Origin: Cryptomeria japonica
Lineage: Eukaryota; Streptophyta; Pinopsida; Cupressales; Cupressaceae
Direction: 5' to 3'
Length of the DNA: 64,000 nucleotides
NCBI RefSeq assembly: GCF_030272615.1
Contig: NC_081411.1
Location: forward strand, 154,902,971-154,966,970
Position numbers and translations under genes: made by a program. Under the pieces are notes generated by a model. That model did not search any database and was not told where the DNA came from. It saw only the letters and a program-made list of their open reading frames with translations. This document shows, in pieces, positions 1-11,168 of this stretch; position 1 is the stretch's first letter; each line of letters begins with the position of its first letter.

Positions 1-929
1 GAGAAGGAGGTCCAGTTGGTTGCCAAAAGACTAGGGAGAGAGGCAAAGAGGAGAACTCCTAGGTGAGGCATAGCGGTTGTTGGTGAGGTGATGTAGCATG
101 AAGAGGTGGACATATGGTTAGAAAAAGCACCATTGATGGCAGCCATACACACTCCATTGGAAGGAGTCACTGGAAGATTTATTGAAGGGAGATTGCAGCA
201 GCATATAGATAATGAAAAAAGAATGAAGAGGCATGAAGAGACAAAGATTAATGAAGACAAAGGTGAAGATCTCCCTCAAAATTTTCTTGCAGGTTATTTT
301 CATCCATGTTTCCAAGGGACTTGGAAACTTTTTCAAAGTCGGGAGTATGGTGCAAGAGCACCTAATACAAAGGAATGAAAGGAGTCTATAAGAGGATAAA
401 AATTAATTCATAAGTATATTCAATTACATTTTCATTTGTAATGTCATTTTGAGTCAATATGAATCAATATGTAAGGCTAAAAGAGGCCATTATAATGAGT
501 TGTCCAAATTGTCCCAATAAGGTCTTGAATTTTGGCGAAAAGTTTTATAACTAGCACTTCTAGACTTTGACTGGAGTGATTGTTTGGTTGATTAACATTT
601 TAAGAGTTATTAATGAATGTTCATGACTGCAATTTCATGACCAGAATAGATTCATAGTTTGGACAAATTCTTGGTTTTCATTTGCAAGAAATGAATAGAT
701 GAAGGGTTTAAATGATTCAGCTTTAATGCATGATATATGAATCTAAAATCATTATGGATTGATATATATGGAGAAGATTTGATAATGGTTATTTGCTTGA
801 TGATTTTGTTGGGAAATATATGACAATGCCTCTAACATGTTGGAAGATTTGTGTTGATGATTGAACTTCACGAATGATTTGAGGTTCTTGGTTGGATTTT
901 CATGATGCTCTGCATAACAATGTCAGAAA
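1..929. other. Left edge, unassigned repeat-derived DNA
   Basis: I recognise no family here. A 90-codon plus-strand frame at 106-378 has no motif I know. The rest is AT-rich and non-coding. It lies upstream of the gag remnant of element A and is probably A's leader or older repeat DNA. No primer site of the TGGTATCAGAGC type was found, so a 5' LTR of element A is not demonstrated in the window. Confidence 0.4.
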
Positions 930-1820
930 TTGAGTCAGGAGAACATGGTTATAAAGAATGAAATGCAAACTATGACTATGAGGTTGTCTAAGGATATTGA
1001 GGATAGGAAGAAAAAGGAAGAAAATATTGTTGTATCCTTGAAGAACAAATTTGAAGAATGTGGTAGGTTGACTCATGAAATTGAGATATTAAGGTCTAAT
1101 TTGTTACTATCTTGGAGGAATGAGAAAGAGCTTGAGAGACAAATGACAGTACTAAGAGATGATTTAACTGCTACAAGTGAGTACAAATAAAAATTCAAGA
1201 TCAGCTCAACACAACTTGATGAGTTACTGAAGAGATAGAGGAAGATTGGAGATTCCAGTGGAATTGGATTTGAGCAAGGACAAAGTTTCGATACTGCTAA
1301 TGAAGATCAAAACCGTAAGGCAATTCAATGCTTATAAATTCAATGGTAGATATTTTGTTTGAAATAGATTTGGTCACATGGTTAGGCAATATAGAAATAG
1401 AGAAAATCAAAAACCTCATTTTGCTCTCGGTAAATGTTCTAAATGCAATAAAATTGGTCATAAGACATAAGATTGCAGAATGAATGTAAAATTCTATGCT
1501 TGTGGAAAATTTGGAGAAATGACTAATCAGTGCAGGTCAAATAATTTCACTGATTTTGGCAAGGCAATTCAAAAGAACAATGTTACATGTTATGCATGCA
1601 ATGAAGTTGAACATATTGCTAAATTCTGTAGAAGCAGAAATCCACCAGTTGGCAATGGATGATCAAATGATAAAGGCAAAGGGAAGGTAAATGAAATCGG
1701 ACATGATCATAATCAGAGATGGGTTAGAAAGACTCAAGACCAATCATCAGATGGGAATGTCCTAGTTACCTACCTGGCAGAAGAGGCTGCTCCTGCACCG
1801 ACAATGAGCTCATCCAATAA
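930..1820 (+). pseudogene. Element A gag remnant: coiled coil plus zinc knuckles
   Basis: Decayed gag of a copia-like non-autonomous element. Positions 930-1190 encode a charged coiled coil with heptad-like Leu/Ile and many Lys/Glu. After several stops, 1330-1650 encodes a row of CCHC-type zinc knuckles. The clearest are CYACNEVEHIAKFC near 1590-1632 and a damaged one, FYACGKFGEMTNQC, near 1492-1533; two more upstream are broken by stops or missing Cys/His. The order (coiled coil, then three to four knuckles) matches the gag of element B at 38234-39510. Gag binds the RNA genome and builds the particle. Multiple stops and frameshifts make this copy non-functional. Confidence 0.7.
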
Positions 1821-2196
1821 TTAAGGAAGATGCTTAGGGATATGAAAAATTCATAAAAGATGATGCATATGCCCATGGAGGAGATTCTAGAAGATGTTCT
1901 AGATATTGAAGAGGATTATCCGACATTGATATATTCAAAGTGAGATCTGGTATCATCCACCGACAGTCATTTATGTCAACAAAAAATTATGGTTTTATCG
2001 ATGGATAAAAGGTTGATTACACTTCATTATTATTCACCTAGCATTCAAAGCGATTTTGGAGAAATTCAGAGTGGCTTAGTGTAATCAGAAGCTATTCAAA
2101 GGCGATCAGATTTCATCTTGAATGATCACATCGACATCTGGAAGGATTTGTTAGAGGTTTTCACTGACAACATTCTAAAGGTATTTTTCTTGAACC

Positions 2197-5100
2197 ATGG
2201 AATTGGGATCATCTTTTGCTCCTATTCTCTTTGTAAATACAACTGTAATAGAAGTTAAGGACCACCCCAGGCTAATTTTCAAATGGTATCCACATGTGGC
2301 TACCAAGGAAGATTCGGTTGGAGCATTTTCTTGCATCCCAGAGGGAGTGGTATATGTAGAAGATGTTAGGGCATATATTCATTGTCATATAGAGGACTTA
2401 GGAACTTCAGAGATCAAAGGGATGTATATGAATGAACTCATGGGAGAATCTAGTAAAATCAAACCATCATATAAACACATCAAAGATCTAGGGTTCACTG
2501 ATATCCTGGATATTTCAGAATTAGAGGATGAGATTATCAGATATGTACTGAGAAGAGTACATGGGGAATTCATATGGCTAGACTGATCCTACAAAATCAC
2601 TAAGGAAGCCATCTGGGCAATTACTAGTTTGCCATCAATAGGGCAACATCTGAATAAGAAATTATCAAATGACTTCATAAGGAATATCACTGGCACTACA
2701 TCAGACAAGAGATTGATGAAGGTGAGCACTATCATCGACACTAACATGAAATTTGGCAGCATGATCATAGGCTACAAGATAACTTAGTCTAACCAACTGA
2801 ATTCAGTTTCTAGTTCATGTGTTTTGGCCGCATATAGGATGATGAGAGAAAATATCAAGTTAGATCTTGGTGACTAGATGCTTGAGGATTTATTGATCAA
2901 TTTAGGAAAGATTAAAGGTGAGAAGAAGGGCACCTTCTAGTATGGAAATTTGTTAGTATGCTTAATGTTATACTTTTTGAATGATACCCTTGGTTCTGGA
3001 AGGAAGCAATGGGCTTTTGACATCTAGGTAGGAAGACAACTTAAGTAATCAATTACTGCATTGGAAAGTCTTAGAGATGATAAGGTATGGAGTTACTTCA
3101 AGGCTTTTCAGAAATCTATGAGGTCTAGAATAAGGATACTCGAGAAAATAGTAGAGAAATACTCTACCGACATTTGTTTCATGGTTAAGAAGGATGTGAC
3201 TCTCATGGAGGTAGTCAAGCCCCGAAATAGTTGGATAGAGGAAATGGGATATGAGGTGGATGCATTAATCCTTGATGCATATGCAAAAATCCTACTTGAT
3301 GCATACATAGATGAAGCAGAAAAACCTTGTGGAACAACACAACAAAAGACTTTTGAACCGTGTTCAATCAGAAGAAGAGGGAAACACAAGAAGGTAAGGC
3401 AAGCAAGTTTGTACATGAAGTTTCTAAAGATATTAAGGCACTCATTGATGTTGTTCCAAAGAAAGGGAGAAAGAGGAAGGATATGGTAGTTCACATTGAA
3501 CCTATGGCTGCAGATTCTGAGACTGATGATGAGACACCATTAGCATTCAAAAGGGTTGTGAGGAAGAAATTGGAAGAATCTAAAGTGGAACCAAAGAAAC
3601 AATTGGTTAGGAAGGTTACCATCAAATTATTGACACAAAAGCAGGCACCCAAGGCTATACCATCAATTGCATCTGGTACTACCAGAAGGAGGAAGAAGAG
3701 TGACATTGATTTGGCACTAGAGACTGGTAATGTAACAATTATTCCACCTAAGAGTTGTGCTAAAATTGTAGATGAAATAACTAAGGATGGAATGCTGAAT
3801 AATGTCAAGTCTTATTATGATACATTTAAATATGATGAACGGAGAGAGGTAGAGGAAGCAATTCTTCTATATTTAGACATCTATAAGAAAACATTAATTG
3901 AAATAGAAAATCAAATATCGATAGAGCTATACAACATGTTAGATGATAGAAGGTTATCTGCAATGCTAGAAGACAAACACATTAAGATGCAAGAATTTTT
4001 AGCTATATGTGTTTCTATAACTCTAGATGAGATGGAGAAGACAATTGAGGTTGCAGATAGGAAATTTTTCAACAACAAACATAGAATAACTAGCCTGATG
4101 TTAGGAAGGATGAATGAGATAATAAAGGAAACACAAAAGGGTTGGATAATTTTTTTGGGAGAGCATAGAGGATTCTTCACTTCATCAGAGATAAAGACTG
4201 ATACTGTAGATATACCAGTTGAAGGGAAAGGTAAAGGAATTATGGGTACTCCACCCTCAGTTTTGAATAATATCAAAATAGTGGAAATTGAGCCACCGGT
4301 TAATACAAATGCATAGACAAATACAGAGACACTGGTTAATGCAGAGAACATTGCACATGATACTAACATTGAGGATACTTGTCCTCCGGATACTAATGTA
4401 TAGGTTAAGGATACTATTCCTATAGAGGAACTAATAGTTTCATAGACTGCACCAATTGGCAAAGCCATTGGTGCAAGTGAGGAGGTAATAAAGGATAAAT
4501 CACCAAAGAAAATAGGGGAATTCACTAAAGAACCAGTTGCTGGCACATCATTATTGACAATTGACACTTCTCTAGTGGAAAAGAAAAACATCACAAAGAT
4601 GAGTCCCACATAACTGATGATGATGGTTTCTTAGAAACTAATGGAGGGAACCATAGACAAAGGGATTATAGATCAATCCATAACTATTTTGCATAGATTG
4701 GTCCCAGAATGTAAGATTGAGGATGAAGCAATCCCTTCCAGCTAGCTTAAGATAATAACAAAACACATCTCTAAATATTTTCAATCATTACAATAGATCT
4801 CTAACCGGCTAGCACTTGAAAAATTCACTTTGGATAAGAGAGCCGCTTTTGATAAGATCATTGATAGTGAGAAGAAAAAGATTGAGGAAAAGTTAATTTT
4901 GATGGAAAATTCTTTGAAAAAGGTACTAATATATTCAGGGTATGTTGCAATACAAAGATTCTTACAACAAAAGTGGATGAAAAGATAAAAGAGTTATAGG
5001 ACAATATTGCTAGTATTGCTAACTATTTTGATGGACTAACTTCATTGACCACATCTATTGATGGACAAATTTTTACTTTTGAGAATCAAACTTCTGCTCT

Positions 5101-5250
5101 TGAAAAATAAAGAGATAAGATCATTCAGAGAGCCAAAAGTCTCAGAGGTTTGGTGAGTCCAAGATTGGATTCACTTGGTGTACATAAGAGGTAATGCATG
5201 GATATGCTTGCTAAGCCCACACCGACAGAGGTTAATGAGGATACATATCT
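2197..5250 (+). pseudogene. Element A second ORF, unclassified retrotransposon protein
   Basis: Long second reading frame of element A in pieces: 2197-2586, a stop-ridden stretch to 3050, then 3061-3489 and 3360-4316 in overlapping frames, and coiled-coil scraps to about 5200. I recognise no pol domain. The part from 2480 to 3000 shares a conserved core with element B (40230-40705): an RRVHG motif, a segment ending MIIGY/MVIGY, NSV, and a segment with DL, NL and IK followed by F/Y-G-N/Q-LLV. The middle (3490-3720) is Lys/Arg-rich. The 3750-4130 part is acidic and helical, and aligns in character with B at 42900-43240. It precedes a PPT-like stretch at about 5383-5401. Function is unknown. Confidence 0.6.
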
Positions 5251-5401
5251 GGGGTTATTAGAGAAAGCTTACCTGAAAATCTTGAAATTGGTCAAGCTTC
5301 GGTAAGACATTTTTTTTTAGGTATTCAGTGTACAATTATAATTCTTTGACATTCTTTTTACAATTTTTTGGGCATTAATGTCAAAGCGGGAGTAGTATAC
5401 A

Positions 5402-6129
5402 TGTTTTTGGGCTGAGGCTTCATATGGGGTACTGGTAGGCACTTCACAGACTCTACACTGACACTGGCACCGACAGGATAGAAGATTTCTTTGATCACCA
5501 ACAATGCAGGCCCACATGGTATGGTAAAGGAAATCGGTATTAGAGGCCGACACATCTTGGATCCAACATCGACAACTTGTTTTAATTCTTATTCATTTAT
5601 GTTATAAGGTCGACATATAATATGATATTTTATATATCCTTGTAAGCCGACATAAGGCATAAATTTGTATAGGGTATATAGGGAAGATTGATTAGATCAC
5701 TTTTGATATAAATGGATAAGGTTATGGATGTAATGTAATGCGAAATATATCAGAGAGACTATGTATGTGAGGAATTTATTGTAAGGGTTATTTTAGTACT
5801 AAGGTTTAGGGTTTTAACTGGAATAGACAGAGCTTAAATTGGAACTATATTCTGGCATAGGAGATGCTATACTAAGAAATTCACACTATTCTGGATTGTT
5901 GTCTGGATTGTTATGTAATCAGTGAGGCTCCTTTTGTGATGAGCAGTGTGCTCTAGGCTGTAAGCCTTCTTGCAAGTGCAGGCCCATCATATATTGTAAT
6001 ATCTCTTCATATGGCCAGTGAATTGATATTGTGGGTCTCAAATCGCACCGTGTTTTTTCCTCATTGAGGTTTTCCATGTATAAATTTGTGTGTTATGATT
6101 CTAATTTATGTGTTTGTCTTATTGGTTGC
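5402..6129 (+). repeat. Element A 3' LTR, left part
   Basis: LTR-like sequence after a purine-rich stretch (aaagcgggagtagtataca, 5383-5401). It contains a telo-box-like run (ggtttagggttttaac near 5803) and, near 6048-6085, the phrase typical of this copia-like LTR class (caccgtg...tttcc...gaggttttcca), which element B carries near 37970-38000. At 6129 it is cut by element C and resumes at 14154. The 5' partner LTR is not in the window, so the start is approximate. Confidence 0.6.
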
Positions 6130-6493
6130 TGTAGCGTCGTAAATTGTACGCACTTGCTAGGGTGGTACAATTTCACACCTAGTTTAGCACCCGCCTTGGC
6201 ACATTTTGTATTTTGCATTGCATTTCCCCTTTAGCACTTAATTAATTAAATTAATTAGGTCTAAGGTCCTATTTTATCATTTCCTACATCATAAAGTTGG
6301 GCCCTTTCATTAAAGTGTGCCCTTTTCATTTTATTCCTCCTATACATCATTTAATCAAAAACCCTAATTAGGTCCTATTTTGAACTTGGGGGCTTGATTT
6401 CAGGGATCAAAACATCTCGAAATCACCTGTAACTTTGGGATTCTCTCTAAAATCATCATATTTGACGGCCCTAAAAATTTGGTGAAAAGTTGT

Positions 6494-6525
6494 CGGGACC
6501 ATGGCGCCCGGTGCACATGGTCCCG
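6494..6525. promoter_or_regulatory. GC-rich perfect hairpin in element C 5' LTR
   Basis: cgggaccatg (6494-6503) and catggtcccg (6516-6525) are perfect inverted complements around a 12-base GC-rich loop. The hairpin lies about 120 bp upstream of the TATA box. The same hairpin is intact in the 3' LTR at 13222-13253. Confidence 0.7.
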
Positions 6526-6647
6526 GACATTTTTCCCGAAATTTTGGGAGCACGATCCAATCATAAAATAAAGCTTAACCCCAAGAAATTGGTGGGATAT
6601 TCAATCTCTAGGTCAGCCAAAATATGAATTTTCGATCTAGGGTTTCC

Positions 6648-6655
6648 TATATAAG
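6648..6655 (+). promoter_or_regulatory. TATA box of element C 5' LTR
   Basis: The sequence tatataag is conserved at 13376-13383 in the other LTR. It probably drives transcription starting about 30 bp downstream. Confidence 0.55.
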
Positions 6656-7989
6656 AACTCTCTTTCTTCATTGGAAAGGATCCGGATTTTGGTTTTTCAA
6701 GGACCTTCTATGCAATGAAAGAGCAGATCTTTGAAGACTTCAACAACATTCAACATCCATCCATCAAGCATTTATCAATTTCATTCATCCATTTAGGGCT
6801 TGGAAGACATTGAAGAACAATAGGAGATTACCGACTGAAGATTGGCTTGTACTCCTCCCTTGAGGGTTGGGTATGATTTTATGTTGTTTTCATGTCTTTG
6901 CATAAGCTTCAAATATCCTTTATTCATGCTTTAGATCACTTTCCATCTTGATTTAGAGCATTTACATTATCATTTACAAGCAATTAGGGTTTACTTTCTA
7001 GGTTGCTCTAGTTTGCTTTCTTGCATTTAAGGACCTTGCACACACACTAGGTCTGCACACACAATACATTTTACAATACAACTTGGCTATTCGTGGAGGT
7101 GGAAATCACCGAAGTGGGGGTTTGACTAAGGCAAAACCCTATATATCCGCCCACAACACCTTTTCAGATATAAGTGCAGGTTTCAGGACTCGGACGAGGC
7201 CGCAAGTTGTAGATTCGGGAGAAGCAGACTGAGACCGACCTTCCCACCAAATTTTAGAGCAAAAGACCAGGACAGGGGCGTGGGGCGCCTTGGTCCCTGG
7301 GACAGGGGCGCTGGGCGCCCTGGTCCTTTTGTCAGAGAGCAACTTTCAGCAACTTTTTGACAGCTTTTCAGGTTGCAAGAACAGTAGTTTCAGGAGCAGA
7401 ATCAGGACAGTGGCGCCCGCGCCCCTGTCCCGAACATTTTCAGTCAAATTTTAACTTTGGGGTGAGGGATTGAACTTGCATCATTTCATCTTTCAATTAC
7501 AACAAAGGAATAGAAATCCTAATAGGTAGCCCGTGGCTCTCTCTTCCACAAGAAGAAGTAGCCAATTGTGTGATACCTCTAGGCTCTTTCGTATTCCACA
7601 AGTGTGTGGTTGAAAGTGAGATTAGGGCATGTTTGCTTAGTGTCACTTTTTCTCCCACACATTTTGGTGAACCTGACGTGAATTCCAATCTTCTCTAATT
7701 TATGTTTTCAAATTTGAGTGTTTATGCTATTTCAAATTCAAATTTGTATTTACAAGTTTCAATTTCTTGCAAGATTCAAAAATTTAGAGGAAATTTTTGC
7801 TAAAACCCTAATTTTTCAATTCAAAGTTGAACTTGTGGATAGCTTAATTGGGATCAATAATTTCAAATCTGATTTAGGAACTCATTTGAATCATAAATTT
7901 CATTTTCTAAATCTACATTCTAAGCGCTTGCATTAAACATTTCCTTCTATTTTGCATGTGTTATCATTTGAAAGAGGAAAATTATTGTC

Positions 7990-9861
7990 ATGATGCATTC
8001 ATTTCATAGATGTGATAATGGGTTAGCTTTCCTTGTTTCAATTTTTCCTTCTCCTAAAGAACCTCCCTCCATCTATAACAACATTTTAGTGCCTAAAAGA
8101 GTTGCTACCAATCCCTTTGAGAATCTCCCATCCTCTAAGGATGAAGACTTTAAGAGTGATCTTAACAATTCACCTAAAATGTGCCCTTCCTATTTAGCTA
8201 TCCTAGAGGAAGAGAATGATATCATAAACACCTTTCTTAATGTTACTTCACCTTCCCTCCATGATGCCTCTCCAAGTGAAAAGGTATTGATGGACATTGA
8301 CTTATTTTCTCCTAAAGTTGGTCCTTCCAATGGGGGCATGTTAGTGCAACAAGAGGTTATGAACACTTCTTTCAAAGATCTCCTTCCTAAGCATGAATCT
8401 TTGGAGAAATATGTTCATGTTCCTCCTAAAAAACACTCCCTTCATGAGGATCCTTTTGTGCAAGATGATGACATTATCCCTACATTTCCTATTGATGGCA
8501 TTTCCTTTTCTAACAAAATTCCCACTAGAGATGATGAATTAATGATAAATGCTTACCCTTCTCCTAAAGTTTGTCTTACCCATAAGCATCCCTTAGAGAA
8601 AGAAGATGAAATAATAAGAACTTTCCTTAATTCTCTCTCCCCTAAAGATCATATTGAACATATTTTGAGGAAAGAGGATGAGTTTAACACATCTATTGAT
8701 GCTCTCTCTCCTAAGGATGAGGAATTAATAAACAATGTTATCTCCTCTCCCGAAATTGACAATACTTCAAACATTCCTTTCAACAACCTCACTATTTGGG
8801 ATGAACCATTAGAAGAAGGTGTAGATTATTCTCTCTCCCTTGATAGTTTCTCACCTTCCTTGAATATCAATTATTCTCCCTCTAAAAACAAAGCATCTCC
8901 CTCTCCCCAACTTGGTTCTACTCATAAGGAAACCCTAGTTCAAAGAAAGATGGTTAACATCTCTTTCAAAGATCTCCCTCTCAAAAGTGAGACTTTAGAG
9001 AGTAATGTTGATCCTTCTCCTAGAGAGTTTATTCCCCATGTAGATCCTTTGATGATAGAGGATGATATGACCTTTCCTAGTATTACTCTCCCTACTAGAA
9101 CATCAATGCCTATTCCTTGTCTCTCTCCTAAAATTGATTTTATCCATGATAAGATTTTAGTGCAAGAGAAGACTATCAATAATTCTTCCAACACTTTTGT
9201 TCATTCCTCTAAACCATCCTCAATCAATTTGATACATGTGAATGAAACACCTAACAAACCTCTCTTCACTGTCCAAGGTGCTTGTCCTTCTCAAAATTCT
9301 CAACCTTTAAATAAGCCTATCTTAGTGGTTCAAGGTGGTTATGCTAATGATTCTTTTTGCACTCCTAAGAAACCTATTATTACTGTGCAAGGAGGTTATT
9401 CTTCTAAAAGCCCTTATGAGTATGCTAAGCAATTGACTAGAGAGAGTTATCATGCGGTTGCCCATACTTATAATACTAGAAACAATAGGCAACCTAATCC
9501 TCGTCCAGTTATCCCAACTTCACTTCCTCCTTCCCAACCTATTCTTCCCCAAGCTCCTCGTATTTCACAAGTTCTTGGTAAGGAATATGATCTCATAGAA
9601 CAACTTAAAGCTACCCCTGCTAAGATATCCCTTTGGGATTTGATCCAAACTTCTTCCGCTCATCATGGGATGTTACAAGATGCCTTGAAAGATTTGAATG
9701 TTCCTCCACCGAATACATCTAGTAATATAGCATCTTTAGTTAACTCTGTGATGAATCCTAAAGCTCAAATTGTGTTTACCCAAGATGAGTTGCCTACTAG
9801 TGAAATTCAAAATCAATATGATCCCTTGATGATTGTGGTTATCATAAATGCACTGCTATAA
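7990..9861 (+). CDS. Element C ORF1, Ser/Pro-Lys repetitive protein
   Basis: Open frame of 623 codons in the gag position of element C, starting ATG ATG about 530 bp after the 5' LTR. The protein is a series of diverged repeats, each with a Ser-Pro-Lys or Ser-Pro-Ser motif preceded by an acidic stretch (for example LSPKDE, SPKVGPS, DDIIPTF). Near residues 410-470 three short repeats share the core KP(I/L)xxVQGxx. There is no zinc knuckle. The C-terminal part (about 505-623) is less repetitive and resembles the gag-protease linker of plant Ty3 polyproteins. It is unusually long and open for this window. The next ORF (protease) lies in another frame, so a frameshift near 9830 separates them. 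Confidence 0.65.
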   Translation: MMHSFHRCDNGLAFLVSIFPSPKEPPSIYNNILVPKRVATNPFENLPSSKDEDFKSDLNNSPKMCPSYLAILEEENDIINTFLNVTSPSLHDASPSEKVLMDIDLFSPKVGPSNGGMLVQQEVMNTSFKDLLPKHESLEKYVHVPPKKHSLHEDPFVQDDDIIPTFPIDGISFSNKIPTRDDELMINAYPSPKVCLTHKHPLEKEDEIIRTFLNSLSPKDHIEHILRKEDEFNTSIDALSPKDEELINNVISSPEIDNTSNIPFNNLTIWDEPLEEGVDYSLSLDSFSPSLNINYSPSKNKASPSPQLGSTHKETLVQRKMVNISFKDLPLKSETLESNVDPSPREFIPHVDPLMIEDDMTFPSITLPTRTSMPIPCLSPKIDFIHDKILVQEKTINNSSNTFVHSSKPSSINLIHVNETPNKPLFTVQGACPSQNSQPLNKPILVVQGGYANDSFCTPKKPIITVQGGYSSKSPYEYAKQLTRESYHAVAHTYNTRNNRQPNPRPVIPTSLPPSQPILPQAPRISQVLGKEYDLIEQLKATPAKISLWDLIQTSSAHHGMLQDALKDLNVPPPNTSSNIASLVNSVMNPKAQIVFTQDELPTSEIQNQYDPLMIVVIINALL

Positions 9862-11168
9862 GACGAACACTGGTAGATAATGGCTCTGGCCTTAATGTGT
9901 GTAGCATTAATCTATTGCATAAGATTAATGTGGATACATCCCTTATTGAGCATGACTCTCATCCCATTCGAGGCTTTGATAATGTGGCTAAGTCTTCATT
10001 AGGTATTATCACTTTACCCATCACAGTGGGACCTGTTACTTTGCCTACTCCTATCCATGTTATGTCGGGAAATCTATCATACAACTTGTTATTAGGGAGA
10101 CCTTGGATTCACAGTCTGCAAGCTGTCCCCTCTACATTGCATAGACAAGTTAAATTCATTTATAACAATAAGACATATACCTTGATAGGTGATACTAATC
10201 TTCAGGCTTGTTTGCAAACATCTACTTCCAAAGGGAGTTCTTCTAAATCTTCCTCTTCTAATGACGACTCTTTAAAAAAAATACCTATGGATGAATCATC
10301 ACCCTCTGATAATCAAAATTCTTTGGATGAGTCTAAAGCTCCTGAAGAAGATCCTTCTCAACTTGAGTCTACACATGAAAAGGCTTTTGATCCTGAGAAG
10401 GTTCTCGTAGAAGACGATTGGGGATCTCTTGATTTTAATCCCACCTTTGTAGGTGAGTATAGGGTTCCTCCTAGAGATCTTAAAGGTAAAAAGAAGGAAG
10501 AAACTAGAGATAAATCAGTCTTACTTGAGCCTATGAGCAATAATTTTGCGGCCGCCTCTCAAACTTCTTCTCCTCACACCTCTAATTATGAAGAGTTTGA
10601 TTCTTTGTCTTATGAAAAACCACCTTCTCTTCCTGAAATGGCTGATCGTTATGGTCATGGTTTTCGCATTTTTGCTAAGCATGGGTATCATGGAAATGGT
10701 TGTGGCGCTCATGAACAAGGGATGAAGGTTCCTCTAGAGACTAATTTTCATAATTATTCCTTTGGACTTGGCTATAATCCCTGCAAACGCACCAAAGCAT
10801 CTAAAAGACCATCTCTTAATGTGAATGCTATATTTAGTAGTGATGATGATCTCACTTCAACTAAACCATCTTCTACTTCTATCAACTCTCATTCCCCTCA
10901 TAAAGAAATCTTGGCAATGAACAAATCTCTTTATGAATCCCCTCAAATTTCTAAATCCACTTATGAATCTTTATCTCCTATTCATCATAAAGTCCTTTCC
11001 TCTAGGGATAAGGCTCTAATAAATTCCACTCATCCCTCTTCTAAGATTTCATGTGACTTTTCTTCTTCAATCTTTATCATTTTATACATGTTCTTGATCT
11101 CACTTATAGTTGAGCATTTAACATGTCATATTCAAATACCTCATTTAGTCTATCATGTCTTTAAATAA
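9862..11168 (+). CDS. Element C retropepsin with G-patch-like tail
   Basis: Aspartic protease of plant Ty3/gypsy type that would cut the polyprotein. The active-site loop is DNGSGLNV at about 9871-9894, using the D-N-G form I associate with this plant lineage in place of D-T-G. The flap and second-half signature YNLLLGRPWIHS follows at about 10081-10116, then VPSTLH. Downstream is a Ser/Glu-rich linker, and near 10638-10785 a glycine-rich segment (KHGYHGNGCGAHEQG ... FGLGY) resembling the G-patch found after the protease in related elements. The labelled 423-codon frame opens at 9897, just inside the active-site motif, so it depends on fusion with upstream sequence. RT and integrase are absent after it. 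Confidence 0.75.

Larger units (their letters stand above)
6130..7456 (+). repeat. Element C 5' LTR
   Basis: Direct repeat of 12858-14153; identity begins at TGTAGC and ends at ttttaact. It has a TATA box (tatataag, 6648-6655) and a GC-rich hairpin (6494-6525). A GC-rich block near 7262-7325 carries two copies of a gacaggggcg...gcgcc...tggtcc unit, where the 3' LTR has one. This accounts for most of the length difference (1327 against 1296 bp). Confidence 0.9.

Noticed and set aside
2385-4609. Minus-strand frames of 62 to 232 codons in element A
   Set aside because: They overlap the plus-strand ORF2 pieces and look like their complements, Ser/Ile/Leu-rich with no motif.
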